Positions 45,119 to 54,916 of a DNA stretch of 64,000 nt are shown one piece after another. Source of the DNA: CBDDKS01 sp965230335 (GTDB lineage: Bacteria > Pseudomonadota > Gammaproteobacteria > Enterobacterales > Kangiellaceae); contig CBDDKS010000006.1 in NCBI GenBank assembly GCA_965230335.1, positions 1,984,001 through 2,048,000 of the forward strand, given 5' to 3'. Under the pieces are notes generated by a model. That model did not search any database. It was not told the DNA's origin and was given only the letters and a program-made list of their open reading frames with translations. Numbering within the stretch: the stretch's first letter is position 1; every line of letters starts with the position of its first letter. The translations under genes were made by a program, and so were the position numbers.

Positions 45119-46080
45119 AAATGACAACTTTATTGATAAAAAGAGAATTTTGGAAGAATAAATATTTGTTATGGCTACCAATAAGCCTAGTTATGATTTT
45201 TATGATTGGTATATTGGGCTTTATATTATTTGATGCATTTCAATACTCAAGTTTTGGAAGTTTGGCATATATACTATTTGACAGTGATGCTAAAGGTGAT
45301 TTGTATTTTAAATTAGATTATACATCACTGTTAGGTATAGCAATTTTTTATCAAATAATACTTACTATTTTATTAAGTATTTATTTTATAAAATCTAATA
45401 GTTTATTTTCACATAATTTAGAAAGTCTATTTTGGTATTCATTGCCTATCAATCAATCAAAGAATATTCAAGTAAAATTAATTACTGGCTTTATAATTTT
45501 GCCATTTATAATGTGTATAATTTTTATTTTAACAGTATTGTTTTTGTTAACAATAGGAACTCTATATGCTATTTATTTGGATTTGCATGTTTGGGAGTCC
45601 GTTTGGAAAAGCAGTTATTCAGGGACATTGATTTATAATTTTATATGTAATGTTTATATACAAGTTATTATGCAATCTCCCTTTTTTGCTTGCTGTTATC
45701 TTATTGCTATGTTTGGTAAAAGATATTACTTCTCTTTATTTTTTATGGTGCTTATACTGTTGCCTGTTATTGAATATATATTTTATGGTAATACAATACA
45801 ATCTGAAGATGGCATAAAAGAATATCTATCAGATAGCATAATAGGCTTTTATATAGGTTTCATATTTTCACCTGGTATTTTTTGGATGTTTAATATGCCT
45901 GAAAATTACCTTCTACATGCAGATAGCTTTTTTCAAACAGCTTTTGAAGAAATAAATCTTTTATATAAAAGTCGGGTTGGTTTTATTTTTAGTGTATATT
46001 TTTTATTCTATTTATACCTATCACAATTGTTTTTTTATATTGCTTATATATATAAAAAAAATAAAAGTTTATCTTTCTAG
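45115..46080 (+). CDS. ABC transporter permease
   Basis: A 321-residue, very hydrophobic protein with about six predicted membrane segments (for example LVMIFMIGILGFILF near residue 22 and FIMCIIFILTVLFLLTIG near 130). Position directly after the ATPase gene, with overlapping start and stop, identifies it as the membrane partner. Codons are extremely AT-rich, as in the following gene, suggesting recent acquisition. I do not recognise a substrate-specific family. Confidence 0.82.
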   Translation: MKMTTLLIKREFWKNKYLLWLPISLVMIFMIGILGFILFDAFQYSSFGSLAYILFDSDAKGDLYFKLDYTSLLGIAIFYQIILTILLSIYFIKSNSLFSHNLESLFWYSLPINQSKNIQVKLITGFIILPFIMCIIFILTVLFLLTIGTLYAIYLDLHVWESVWKSSYSGTLIYNFICNVYIQVIMQSPFFACCYLIAMFGKRYYFSLFFMVLILLPVIEYIFYGNTIQSEDGIKEYLSDSIIGFYIGFIFSPGIFWMFNMPENYLLHADSFFQTAFEEINLLYKSRVGFIFSVYFLFYLYLSQLFFYIAYIYKKNKSLSF

Positions 46081-46095
46081 TTCTGGAGAAATATT

Positions 46096-49000
46096 ATGAA
46101 AAAAATATTTATTGTTGTTATTGTTAATGTTTTGCTAATTACTTTTTTAAGTATTTACTATGGAAAAGAAAATGAGCGTTATGATTTGATTAAAAAAGAA
46201 GTTGAAAATAAAAGTCATATATTGTCTGCTTCATTGCAAGGTAATTTATTTAGAAATAAAATAGCATTATATAATGCTTATCAAAGAAAACAACCTGACT
46301 GTTTAGCGACGATAAAAAAACATGATGCGTTATTAAATAATGCAGTAAAATTAATGCAAGAAGGAGTTATTACTCCAGAAGCCGTTGTTGCGGCAGTTAC
46401 TCAATACACAGAGTTAACATTTCATGATGTCATTCGTCAATATACAAAAGCAATATATCCGCATATTACTGAAGTGCTTCATCCTGTATTAATTATCAAA
46501 AGGCAAAGTAATGACTCTCGAAATTATCCTTACGTGCATTACTCTAATCTTATTTTAGAAAATATAGAAAATGGTGTTATTAATCAAGGGTTATTTACAT
46601 TTAATTCAGGAACACTATTTAGTGATTATGATAGACGGTTGCCAGAATTATCAACTGAAAAAATTCATAAAACAATCAGCCAATTAGGTTACCCTATTAC
46701 ACCTGGTGCGATAATACGTAGTATCAATAAAAATCAATATACATGGCTTGATAATATAGATTTATCAAAAATACATTTTGATTATAGTTTCACTATGTTA
46801 ATGTATAATAATAGTATTTATCTTCCTTTATTTAGTGTTCTTTCTCAAAAGCAAGATTTAGAATTATTGAAGTTTTTACATAAAAATAAATTAAATTTTA
46901 ATCCTTATAGCTTTGCAAATTTATCAGATATAATATTAGAAGATTTCAGATTTATTTTTTGGCATTCAGATCAACAAGAAAAAAATAAACAGCAAGGAAA
47001 ATCTATTTTTGAATTACCTGAAGATAGAAACAGAGATATACAAAAAGCAATTGAGATATTGAGTTGGCTGGCGTTGATAGATGTTTATCCATCGGATGAA
47101 ATGAAAAAAGAAATATTATCATGGAAAAAGTATGACAATAATGATTACCAAGCTTTATTTAATTGGTTAGTTTCATATAAAAAAAATGATAATTTAGAAA
47201 AGAAACAGTCTGTATTTAATCAAGAGATACTTTTGGCAAAAAAACAATTAGGTATTATGAATAAACAAAAATATGATGCATCAATATTTTATGATTGTTT
47301 TTATGAAGTACAAAAGATAAATAGTCGAAAAGAAATTTTGGAAGGAGCAAGCAGAATGCATGTTTCCAATCTTAGAAATAAAGGAAAAAATATAGGTCAT
47401 AAAAATATGGAAAAAATACTGTCAGAAGCTCATGGAAAAATTGTTGCAAAATATAGGTATAGTAAATTATATAAAGACAGGGAAAAAAGTTTTTACCATA
47501 CAGCCAATCAAATACGGTCTAATATTCCAATTTCGGTTGAAATATTAGCTATTGCAAATGATTTGATCGCAAATAAAAAAAATGAATATTTAAAATCTCA
47601 AGTAAATAAAGATAAAATTTTAGCGTCGTTATTTAAATTATTAATTTTCAATAATCCTGAAAATGCAGATAAGCATATGATGACATTACTTAATGCTGGT
47701 ATGGATAAAAATAAAATTATTTCTGCTTTTATTAAAAATTTATATCTTATTGATGATAAAAGTAAAGGTAAACAATTGAATCATAATATTAGTATGACAC
47801 CTAAAGTATCATTACCATTATCATTCTATAAAGTATTGTTGAATAATGATATCGATTTAACTTTAACAGATAGTATAGGGTATAATAGTTTTTATCGAGC
47901 TATTGTGTACGATAAAAATTTAGCATTGGCAAAATTTTTATATAATAATGGTGTGAGTGCTATATCGGATCCTTTATTGGACAACCCTTTAGAAGCTGTT
48001 TTATTAGAAAGGTATAATTTGGATTATGAAGTTATTGATTATTTAAGATCTATTGGTCTTAAAAATAGATATGAAAAAACAATAACTAATCATACTTTAG
48101 CTAGAGTTAAAGAAACGATAATTTCTCATAATACTAATAAAAAGCAATTGTGTCATGATTTTTCCAAAAATATGCAACCGTTGATCGATAAAAGTATTCA
48201 ACTAATGAATGATGATAGTATAAAATCTGAATATGTGGTTGAAGCGTTATCTGAAAATAATAAAAAATTAAAATTCTATCTACTATGGAAATATGCTATT
48301 AATAAAGAAAATATGGGTAAAACTTATCATCCTATGCTGTATACAAGAGGATTTGATTTATCAAAAAAAGTATTTGGAGGTCGTTCTTCTAGTCTAAAAA
48401 AATATTTTAAAGAAATTAAAGAATTAAATATTGATAATCGTATTGTATTGCCAGGTATTAATTTATATGGAAAATATTATATGTCATATGAAAAAAATTT
48501 GTTTCTAGATTTTTTAAAACAGAATAAAATTAAATTTAATTTAACCTTTTTAAAAGAATTTACGCCATATGGTTATTATATTACTAATGAAACTAATAAT
48601 GATATTCGTTATAAAAAAGTTATATCTTATCCTCAAATAGAAGAAACAATAAATCAACATCTTCCGGGTAATGATTTTTCTGAAATTCATTTGTTTCCAG
48701 AGTTTTCTTATGATTTAGAAAGAAATAAGAAGTACTCTTTTAAAGGGAATTATAATAGTGCTTTCTCTTTAGAGTCTAATGCTTATTCTTTAGTTATTGC
48801 AAGTGAAAGTTTAGAAGTATTAAAGCAACTTTATCAACAAGGGTTAAACTTAAACCCTTATTCTAATGTTAATTTTTCAGATTACTTCTTAAATGCGCTA
48901 GTTATAAGACCTAATAAAAAAAATAGAGATATTTTGAATTGGTTGTTAGAAAATAAATTGCTGCCCAGTAAAAGAAAAACTAATTTGTTAAAAAGAAAGA

Positions 49001-50127
49001 TTGTTCATGCTATAAGAAATATTAATCGTGGGCAATATAGTGATTTGACCAAAGATTATGAAAAAGTTATGGAATTATTAAACAGTATTACTTATTTTAA
49101 TGAAGATGTATGGCGTGATATTAAAGTGAGTGACGATTATAAAAATGTTGTTGAAATATTAAATCTAAATAAATGGAAAGATACATTAAAAAATTCAGTT
49201 TGTAATATGAAGGACGTTTTCAATTATGAATATTCTTATTACTTACCTTATGAAGATCCTTATTATTCTGGTGGTCTGTATTTTAATTATTTAGAACCCT
49301 GGATTCAAAATAAGATAGCTTATGTAAAAGAGCAGAGTGCTATAGAAAAAGAACTATCATCTATTTCAGGAGTATTTGTTGCTATGAAACGATTTTATGA
49401 AAGTGGATTTCAGAAAAAAGACTATATTAATATTTCACATAGCAATCCTCTACGTGATACTGTTTATAAAGATCTGAATACCATAGATAATCTCAGTGAT
49501 GCTGTTAAAAATAATCAGGTATCATTAGCTCAAATTAATCAACTATCAATTTTAACACCTTTAATGCATATGTATTTTAATCAGGTAACGGATGATAAGA
49601 AGCTTATATTAGACAAACTGGTTCGTTTGGGTGTCGACAAGCAATTAATTGAAAGAGGATTGGTTAAAATTATGAATTTTCATCAAGTGGATATGCCTTA
49701 TCAAGAGATTTCTAATTATACTATTAACAAATATCAAGATAATTATTTACAACTTATTAAAAAGCGTATGTCTAGAAACAACAGCCATGCACTTCGATAT
49801 TTTAAAAAACGTATATTTATAAACCACAGCCATGCACTTCGACATTCAACGGCATTTTATAAGAAAGCTCATGAGCTAGGATTAGATCTAAATCTTGTTG
49901 ACGATATAGGCTACAACAGTTTCTATAGAGCGATTGTGCGTGATAGAAATTTAGAGTTGGCTAAATTTCTGTATGATTCAGGAGTACCTGCTGTATCGGA
50001 TCCTTTGTTGGATAATCCTTTGGAAGCGGCATTATTGGATCCTACTGTTGGTACGCCTGAAGTGATTGATTATTTAAAGTCCATTGGTTTGACAGATCGT
50101 CATGCTGAAAAAACAATAAACTTGTGA
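46096..50127 (+). CDS. Large protein with internal tandem duplication, ankyrin-like tail repeats
   Basis: A 1343-residue protein I cannot assign. An N-terminal hydrophobic segment (IFIVVIVNVLLITFL) implies export or membrane anchoring. Two homologous halves are evident. A block beginning near residue 68 (LLNNAVKLMQEGVITPEAVV) is echoed near 685 (LIDKSIQLMNDDSIKSEYVV). The block IGYNSFYRAIV...SDPLLDNPLEA near 594 recurs near 1271, almost identical even in DNA. These segments resemble ankyrin-type repeats (LxLAKFLYxxGV). A 15-residue tandem repeat (SHALR) lies near 1230-1245. AT content is very high. GGAG precedes the ATG, 15 bases after the permease, so it belongs to the GntR/ABC operon. Confidence 0.75.
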   Translation: MKKIFIVVIVNVLLITFLSIYYGKENERYDLIKKEVENKSHILSASLQGNLFRNKIALYNAYQRKQPDCLATIKKHDALLNNAVKLMQEGVITPEAVVAAVTQYTELTFHDVIRQYTKAIYPHITEVLHPVLIIKRQSNDSRNYPYVHYSNLILENIENGVINQGLFTFNSGTLFSDYDRRLPELSTEKIHKTISQLGYPITPGAIIRSINKNQYTWLDNIDLSKIHFDYSFTMLMYNNSIYLPLFSVLSQKQDLELLKFLHKNKLNFNPYSFANLSDIILEDFRFIFWHSDQQEKNKQQGKSIFELPEDRNRDIQKAIEILSWLALIDVYPSDEMKKEILSWKKYDNNDYQALFNWLVSYKKNDNLEKKQSVFNQEILLAKKQLGIMNKQKYDASIFYDCFYEVQKINSRKEILEGASRMHVSNLRNKGKNIGHKNMEKILSEAHGKIVAKYRYSKLYKDREKSFYHTANQIRSNIPISVEILAIANDLIANKKNEYLKSQVNKDKILASLFKLLIFNNPENADKHMMTLLNAGMDKNKIISAFIKNLYLIDDKSKGKQLNHNISMTPKVSLPLSFYKVLLNNDIDLTLTDSIGYNSFYRAIVYDKNLALAKFLYNNGVSAISDPLLDNPLEAVLLERYNLDYEVIDYLRSIGLKNRYEKTITNHTLARVKETIISHNTNKKQLCHDFSKNMQPLIDKSIQLMNDDSIKSEYVVEALSENNKKLKFYLLWKYAINKENMGKTYHPMLYTRGFDLSKKVFGGRSSSLKKYFKEIKELNIDNRIVLPGINLYGKYYMSYEKNLFLDFLKQNKIKFNLTFLKEFTPYGYYITNETNNDIRYKKVISYPQIEETINQHLPGNDFSEIHLFPEFSYDLERNKKYSFKGNYNSAFSLESNAYSLVIASESLEVLKQLYQQGLNLNPYSNVNFSDYFLNALVIRPNKKNRDILNWLLENKLLPSKRKTNLLKRKIVHAIRNINRGQYSDLTKDYEKVMELLNSITYFNEDVWRDIKVSDDYKNVVEILNLNKWKDTLKNSVCNMKDVFNYEYSYYLPYEDPYYSGGLYFNYLEPWIQNKIAYVKEQSAIEKELSSISGVFVAMKRFYESGFQKKDYINISHSNPLRDTVYKDLNTIDNLSDAVKNNQVSLAQINQLSILTPLMHMYFNQVTDDKKLILDKLVRLGVDKQLIERGLVKIMNFHQVDMPYQEISNYTINKYQDNYLQLIKKRMSRNNSHALRYFKKRIFINHSHALRHSTAFYKKAHELGLDLNLVDDIGYNSFYRAIVRDRNLELAKFLYDSGVPAVSDPLLDNPLEAALLDPTVGTPEVIDYLKSIGLTDRHAEKTINL

Positions 50128-50174
50128 CATCTGCGACATATATTAAAGCTGTGAGTGTGTGAGCGGATTAAGCG

Positions 50175-50612
50175 TTATTTTTTTTCTTTTGATTCAGGGG
50201 CAACAATAGGTGTACCCTGAATGGTAATGACTTTCCACTCGCCTTTAATTTTGCTGTAGTTGAATGTTACCCGTGTACCAGTATCTTTTTCGGATTTACG
50301 TACTCTACAATTCACCACAGCGCTATTCCCATATTGACGCATTAATACTTCGTCTACAATAGGTTTGTGATCTGGAGTGGGTACTACATTAGGTAGAATC
50401 ACTTTTTTGTTATAAATTTGGCCATTGCGTCCCCAGGTGAAAATAAAGTCATCAGTAAATACGTCACTATATTTCTTTTTATCGCCTTCTCGAATAGCAC
50501 TATTGTACTGCTCAACTTTATCCAATAATTTTTGTCGATCTTGAGGGCTTATATTGTCCGCCAAAACAGGGTTAATCAGGACAATCAGTAGGAATGTAAT
50601 GATACGAAACAT
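50175..50612 (-). CDS. Exported DUF4440/SnoaL-like protein
   Basis: A 145-residue protein with a signal peptide (MFRIITFLLIVLINPVLA) and an NTF2-like fold suggested by LLDKVEQYNSAIREGDKKKYSDVFTDDFIFTWGRNG and the C-terminal FNYSKIKGEWKVITIQGTP. Such domains serve as small-molecule-binding or enzymatic pockets, but nothing specific can be assigned. It converges on the large duplicated gene. Confidence 0.78.
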   Translation of the reverse strand: MFRIITFLLIVLINPVLADNISPQDRQKLLDKVEQYNSAIREGDKKKYSDVFTDDFIFTWGRNGQIYNKKVILPNVVPTPDHKPIVDEVLMRQYGNSAVVNCRVRKSEKDTGTRVTFNYSKIKGEWKVITIQGTPIVAPESKEKK

Positions 50613-50714
50613 AAGAGATACCTATTGTTTGGTTAGTCAATTTGTCAATGACAATGATTTGGTCTTATTCATCTTTTAAAATTAACAGAATTCACCGTGA
50701 AAGGTCAACAGGCT

Positions 50715-50949
50715 CTAATTCGGAATTAGTTTTTTTAATAATTGTTGTTTTTCTTGATACACTTGTTGTGCTTTATCGACTGTGGTTGGATAAAAGCTAA
50801 TCTCGTCACCGGGTTTGAGTTGCCCTAGCCAATGTTGATCGGCAGAAATAACATTAATTAACCTGGGATAACCTCCAGATGTTTGTCCGTCATTCATAAT
50901 GAGTATGGAAGATATGCAGTCGCTCTGACTGTATACTAAATTGTGGGCA
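50715..50949 (-). pseudogene. Remnant of pxpC (5-oxoprolinase subunit C / KipA-like)
   Basis: The C-terminal part of a biotin-dependent-carboxylase-like/PxpC protein: ILIMNDGQTSGGYPRLINVI followed by SADQHWLGQLKPGDEISF matches the conserved end of that family (LNDxQTxGGYPxI, ADLxxLxQLxPGD). The frame is open only up to a TGA near 50950, about 78 codons, while intact proteins have about 300 residues. No partner pxpA/pxpB genes are nearby. The rest of the gene has been deleted. Confidence 0.7.
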
Positions 50950-51057
50950 AATCACAATTGTTTTTTGTTTTGTTGAAATCTATGTCTTCAGGCTAAATAG
51001 AACAGAGAGACAAATCTGTTTAAGCCAGCTTAAGATACCCCGAAATGATGGTAAAGG

Positions 51058-52098
51058 CTATCTTTTTGTTTTTTTAGACAAGGGATAATGACATTGGTGT
51101 GCTGACCCGGCAACACTTTTGTAGGTGGAGAGTTCTTTGGTGTAGGCGATTTGCAATCGATCCTGTTGGTGAATGGAGCCCATGGGAGTATCGATACTAT
51201 GTAATCGAATGGTGCCATTACGAATACTTTCAATTTCCAGTAATCCAGTGTGATACATCCTTTCTTCTTCAGGAAATATAAGTTGAACGGAATCTCCTGG
51301 TTTTAACTGCGGATGATGGAATTGAGCGATTAATGTATTATCAACGATGTCAATCACAGGAAATTGAATGGGCGTATTTTTTAAATGATGATCCACTTCC
51401 ACTAAACTTCGATTGATGGCGGCAATTAAGGTTTGTCCGGTTGTTGTGGTTGCTAAGGCATCGAAAAAGGCTTGTTGGGGCCCCGGTTGAAATGTCATAG
51501 TGTGCTGTGCTTTTTGGCAAGGTAGGAGTTCGCTGGATACTGGTACTTCGAGTAATGTATTGAGTGATTGGTCGTACAATGTTAAAACAAGGGTAACCCG
51601 GCTGGGTGTTGAGTCACCATGTAGGTTTGACCAGACACGATCAATTTCAGAAAAGACTCTAAAAAACAAATGATTGTTGCGTGCTGAATGATATAAAGTA
51701 TCGTAGCGTTTAATATGAAATTGTATTTGATAATCGTAATGGGTTTGATCTGTTCGAAGAAATTGAGTGTTATTAATCAGTTGCTTGATTAAATGATTAA
51801 AATTATCAGGTAATGTGCGTACTTCTGTTTTTGCATGAATGCCACGAACACTTTGGTTGGGATAGGATGATTTTCCGGTTGCGTTGATACTGGGTAATAA
51901 TTTAACCTTGATAGCTGAGTTGGTTTTCGTTGTCCAGAGCAGATGGCTGAAAAAACGGGTATCTTTTCCTTTGAGTGTTTCTGTTTTTCGATAATTGATA
52001 TCGGCATGCAATACCAAAGGGACTATCAGAAGACTAATGGCCATCATCGTGAGAAAACCGGGTAAATCAAAGTGTTTTTTTAAGAGATGTTGATGCAT
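51058..52098 (-). CDS. Exported protein of unknown function
   Basis: A 346-residue protein with an N-terminal signal or anchor segment (LTMMAISLLIVPLVLHA). The rest is soluble and beta-rich, with a lysine-rich C-terminus. The stretch LKPGDSVQLIFPEEERMYHTGLLEIESIRNGTIRLHSID resembles a small beta-barrel module. The mid-region, FHIKRYDTLYHSARNNHLFFRVFSEIDRVWS, recalls envelope assembly proteins, but I recognise no family. It is divergent from tmcA with a 213-base gap. Confidence 0.65.
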   Translation of the reverse strand: MHQHLLKKHFDLPGFLTMMAISLLIVPLVLHADINYRKTETLKGKDTRFFSHLLWTTKTNSAIKVKLLPSINATGKSSYPNQSVRGIHAKTEVRTLPDNFNHLIKQLINNTQFLRTDQTHYDYQIQFHIKRYDTLYHSARNNHLFFRVFSEIDRVWSNLHGDSTPSRVTLVLTLYDQSLNTLLEVPVSSELLPCQKAQHTMTFQPGPQQAFFDALATTTTGQTLIAAINRSLVEVDHHLKNTPIQFPVIDIVDNTLIAQFHHPQLKPGDSVQLIFPEEERMYHTGLLEIESIRNGTIRLHSIDTPMGSIHQQDRLQIAYTKELSTYKSVAGSAHQCHYPLSKKTKR

Positions 52099-52314
52099 GC
52101 TGTTAAACTCATTAGTGATTAAAGTATGTCAAGTATTGAGATACAGAGATTATGTCATTAGAGAACAGGCCTTTTACACTTGTTCTTTGTTCATGTGTTA
52201 AAAGAGAGACTCTTGCAAAATAGGCAAAGCCCTATCTATTTATCGGCGGTGAAAAGTACAAATTGAATAGAGATAACAAAAAGGTAAAACAACGTCTTTA
52301 TACAGGAGGCGGTG

Positions 52315-54738
52315 ATGCTTGATTCTGTCAATATACCGGCTCGACTTAAAGCCTATGGTCAAGCCTTGTCCCAACGTGGTTTCCGGCTGCCTGTTTTATG
52401 GCAGGGGGTGTTATCTGATATTCTGGAGAGTATTGCCAGTTCGGTAGAAGAGTCGAGTTCAGTACTGTACATTTCAGAAAATGAAGATCACCGGTTTTCG
52501 CATCTTTTGCCTCACCATTACCGGCAGTTACTTGGACAGGAATGGTCTCATATCATTTACGATGTGTACTCAGGAATTAATGCCAATATTTTGGGAGCGG
52601 CAAGTGGTAGTGTGAAAGCGGGTGGTTTTTTTTTCATGGTCGCACCACCAACGGATGAGTGGTTACAAAATTATCAGAAGTGGATACAGAAGAAAGAGTC
52701 AGAGGTTCATTTAAATGTATTGGAACAATTACCACAGGCATTTTTTATACAACGTATCATTCAATATATTGAGCAATATGAATATGCCGTTCGAATACAA
52801 CCCGAAACGACATGCTTACCAGAAGACTTACATTTAAAATCTGCTGAGACATCTTGTGTTGATAAGACCTGTGCCCATAATACCTATACCCATAAGACAT
52901 CGAATACTGAGTTAATACAACATTTAAAGGAGGATGGATTACCACACCATTTTATGATTCATCACCAACAAATAGAGGTCATACAACAGATGATTCGTGT
53001 TGCCAATGGACACAGTCGTCGACCTTTAGTGGTTACTGCAGATAGAGGACGAGGGAAAAGTGCGGCTTTGGGTTTAGCTGCAGCCTATTTGGTGAATCAT
53101 TTTGATAAAACGTTAGTGATTACAGCACACCATAAAAAAGCAGTTGAACAGGTTTTTTATTGGTTTAAGTCTCAGGTAGCACCAGAAAAATGGTCACAGT
53201 TTATTTTTTTACCTCCCGATGAATTACGTCATTATGCGAACAATCAGGTACAGAATGATTTCTTTTATGGAAAGGTGGCACAAAAAACTCAAAAGCCATT
53301 TGAACTATTGCTGGTTGATGAAGCTGCAGCAATACCTTTGCCGATATTGACTGATTTTTTAAAGTGTTTTTCAAGAATGATCTTTACTTCAACGCTACAG
53401 GGTTATGAAGGCAGTGGTCGGGGATTTTATCTTCGTTTTAAAAAGACTTTGGATCAATGTATGCCGCAATGGCGACATTATGAAATAACTCATCCTATAC
53501 GCTGGCAGTTAGGCGATCCTCTAGAGCATTGGACAAATGCCTTATTATTATTAGATAAACAGTCATTGGATTCTGTGACTATAGAGACATCAAATAATGT
53601 ATTAACACGTTTGAAAAGTGGACAACAGGATTTGATTTGGGATGTGTTTTATGGTGGAAAATTCATACCTCAAGAGGCATTATTGAATCAGGTCTTTGCA
53701 TTATTGGTAACATCACATTATCAAACAACACCAGAAGATTTACGTTGGTTATGTGATCATCCCAGGTGTGTGCTTTTGGTTGCGTCTGTGAATGATCACG
53801 ATGCACAAAAAAAAGTTGTCGGTGTTATGAGTGTGATGCAGGAGGGTGGAATCGATCGAGCATTGATTGAGCAAGTTCGTTATGGTAAACGACGATTACA
53901 GGGGCATATGACGGTACAGTCTCTGGCGTTTCATTTGGATCAGCCGGATTTGGCTGCTTTAAACGGTTGGCGTATTCAACGTATTGCTGTGCATGAATCC
54001 TTTCGACGTCGTGGTGTTGGTTCACAACTGATTGAAAAAATAAAATTACTGGCACAAAACCAACAACAATCTTTTTTAAGTAGCAGTTTTTCTGCCAGTG
54101 ATGATTTGTTACCTTTTTGGTTTAAAAATCATTTTTTTCCATTAAGGTTAGGGTTGAATCGGGATAAGGCTTCTTCATGTCACAGTTTATTAGTGGTGTA
54201 TCCCTTTCAGGATACGCAATCAAAACAGATGATATTGTCTCATACGATATTGTCTCATAGGATATCGTCTCATTGGCAAGAAGTGAAAAATACTTTTTTT
54301 AAAAGAATGCATATCTTGTTGTTGAACTGTTTTTCTGAATTGCCTCCCATCATGATTCGACAAATGTGGCAGGCTTTTCCTGATGCAATAAAACCACTCT
54401 TATTATTAGAAGGTACCTTGGATAAAGACACACTGGATAATCCATACAAAAAGAATACTAGCAAGCGGGCTTTTATTGAGACCTATGTGAATGGTCATCG
54501 ATATTTTGATGATGCTATTGCTGAATTGACAGAATACATATATTACGTAGTGTACACATGGTTATTTGAAAAACGAGCTCTGGATAATAAAATAGTTGAA
54601 GATATGATTGCTGTTTTTTTTCAAAATAATAGAGATTATATAAAACACAAATATCATCTAAAAGGTGTTAAGGGTTTTGAAAATTGGATGAAACAGTGTA
54701 TTGGTCATTTAATGAAAGATGAGTCAATGAAACAGTGA
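52315..54738 (+). CDS. tmcA: tRNA(Met) cytidine acetyltransferase TmcA
   Basis: Forms N4-acetylcytidine at the wobble position of elongator tRNA-Met, using acetyl-CoA and ATP. The domains in order are an N-terminal DUF1726-like part, an RNA helicase-like module with Walker A TADRGRGKSAALGLAAA and LLVDEAAAIPLPIL, a GNAT domain (WRIQRIAVHESFRRRGVGSQLI) and a C-terminal tRNA-binding part. The ATG at 52315 lies 5 bases after AGGAGG; a GTG at 52312 is too close. Three 15-base tandem units (54231-54275) insert the repeated residues ILSH/TILSH/RISSH before the C-terminal domain. Confidence 0.94.
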   Translation: MLDSVNIPARLKAYGQALSQRGFRLPVLWQGVLSDILESIASSVEESSSVLYISENEDHRFSHLLPHHYRQLLGQEWSHIIYDVYSGINANILGAASGSVKAGGFFFMVAPPTDEWLQNYQKWIQKKESEVHLNVLEQLPQAFFIQRIIQYIEQYEYAVRIQPETTCLPEDLHLKSAETSCVDKTCAHNTYTHKTSNTELIQHLKEDGLPHHFMIHHQQIEVIQQMIRVANGHSRRPLVVTADRGRGKSAALGLAAAYLVNHFDKTLVITAHHKKAVEQVFYWFKSQVAPEKWSQFIFLPPDELRHYANNQVQNDFFYGKVAQKTQKPFELLLVDEAAAIPLPILTDFLKCFSRMIFTSTLQGYEGSGRGFYLRFKKTLDQCMPQWRHYEITHPIRWQLGDPLEHWTNALLLLDKQSLDSVTIETSNNVLTRLKSGQQDLIWDVFYGGKFIPQEALLNQVFALLVTSHYQTTPEDLRWLCDHPRCVLLVASVNDHDAQKKVVGVMSVMQEGGIDRALIEQVRYGKRRLQGHMTVQSLAFHLDQPDLAALNGWRIQRIAVHESFRRRGVGSQLIEKIKLLAQNQQQSFLSSSFSASDDLLPFWFKNHFFPLRLGLNRDKASSCHSLLVVYPFQDTQSKQMILSHTILSHRISSHWQEVKNTFFKRMHILLLNCFSELPPIMIRQMWQAFPDAIKPLLLLEGTLDKDTLDNPYKKNTSKRAFIETYVNGHRYFDDAIAELTEYIYYVVYTWLFEKRALDNKIVEDMIAVFFQNNRDYIKHKYHLKGVKGFENWMKQCIGHLMKDESMKQ
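54231..54275 (+). repeat. 15-base tandem repeat x3 inside tmcA
   Basis: Units GATATTGTCTCATAC (54231-54245), GATATTGTCTCATAG (54246-54260) and GATATCGTCTCATTG (54261-54275). The length preserves the reading frame, so copy-number change would only vary a linker. Confidence 0.9.
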
Positions 54739-54773
54739 TAGATATTTTTTGAACACCAGTAGATTATCTAGGA

Positions 54774-54825
54774 GCTGTTTATCTTTTACAGGCTTAACAG
54801 GTGTAAACTATAAAAGATAAACAGC
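54774..54825 (+). terminator. Long inverted repeat after tmcA
   Basis: GCTGTTTATCTTTTA (54774-54788) pairs perfectly with TAAAAGATAAACAGC (54811-54825), 15 base pairs around a 22-base loop. No T-run follows directly (CCCCAGG). It may be a terminator or the remains of a small mobile or repeat element. Confidence 0.55.
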
Positions 54826-54916
54826 CCCCAGGTAAAAAAAACAGATTTTGTGGTATATTAGGGGCCGTTGTTCATGAAAAAACAATCAAGTTTCACTTCC
54901 TGGAGTTAACCGATTA

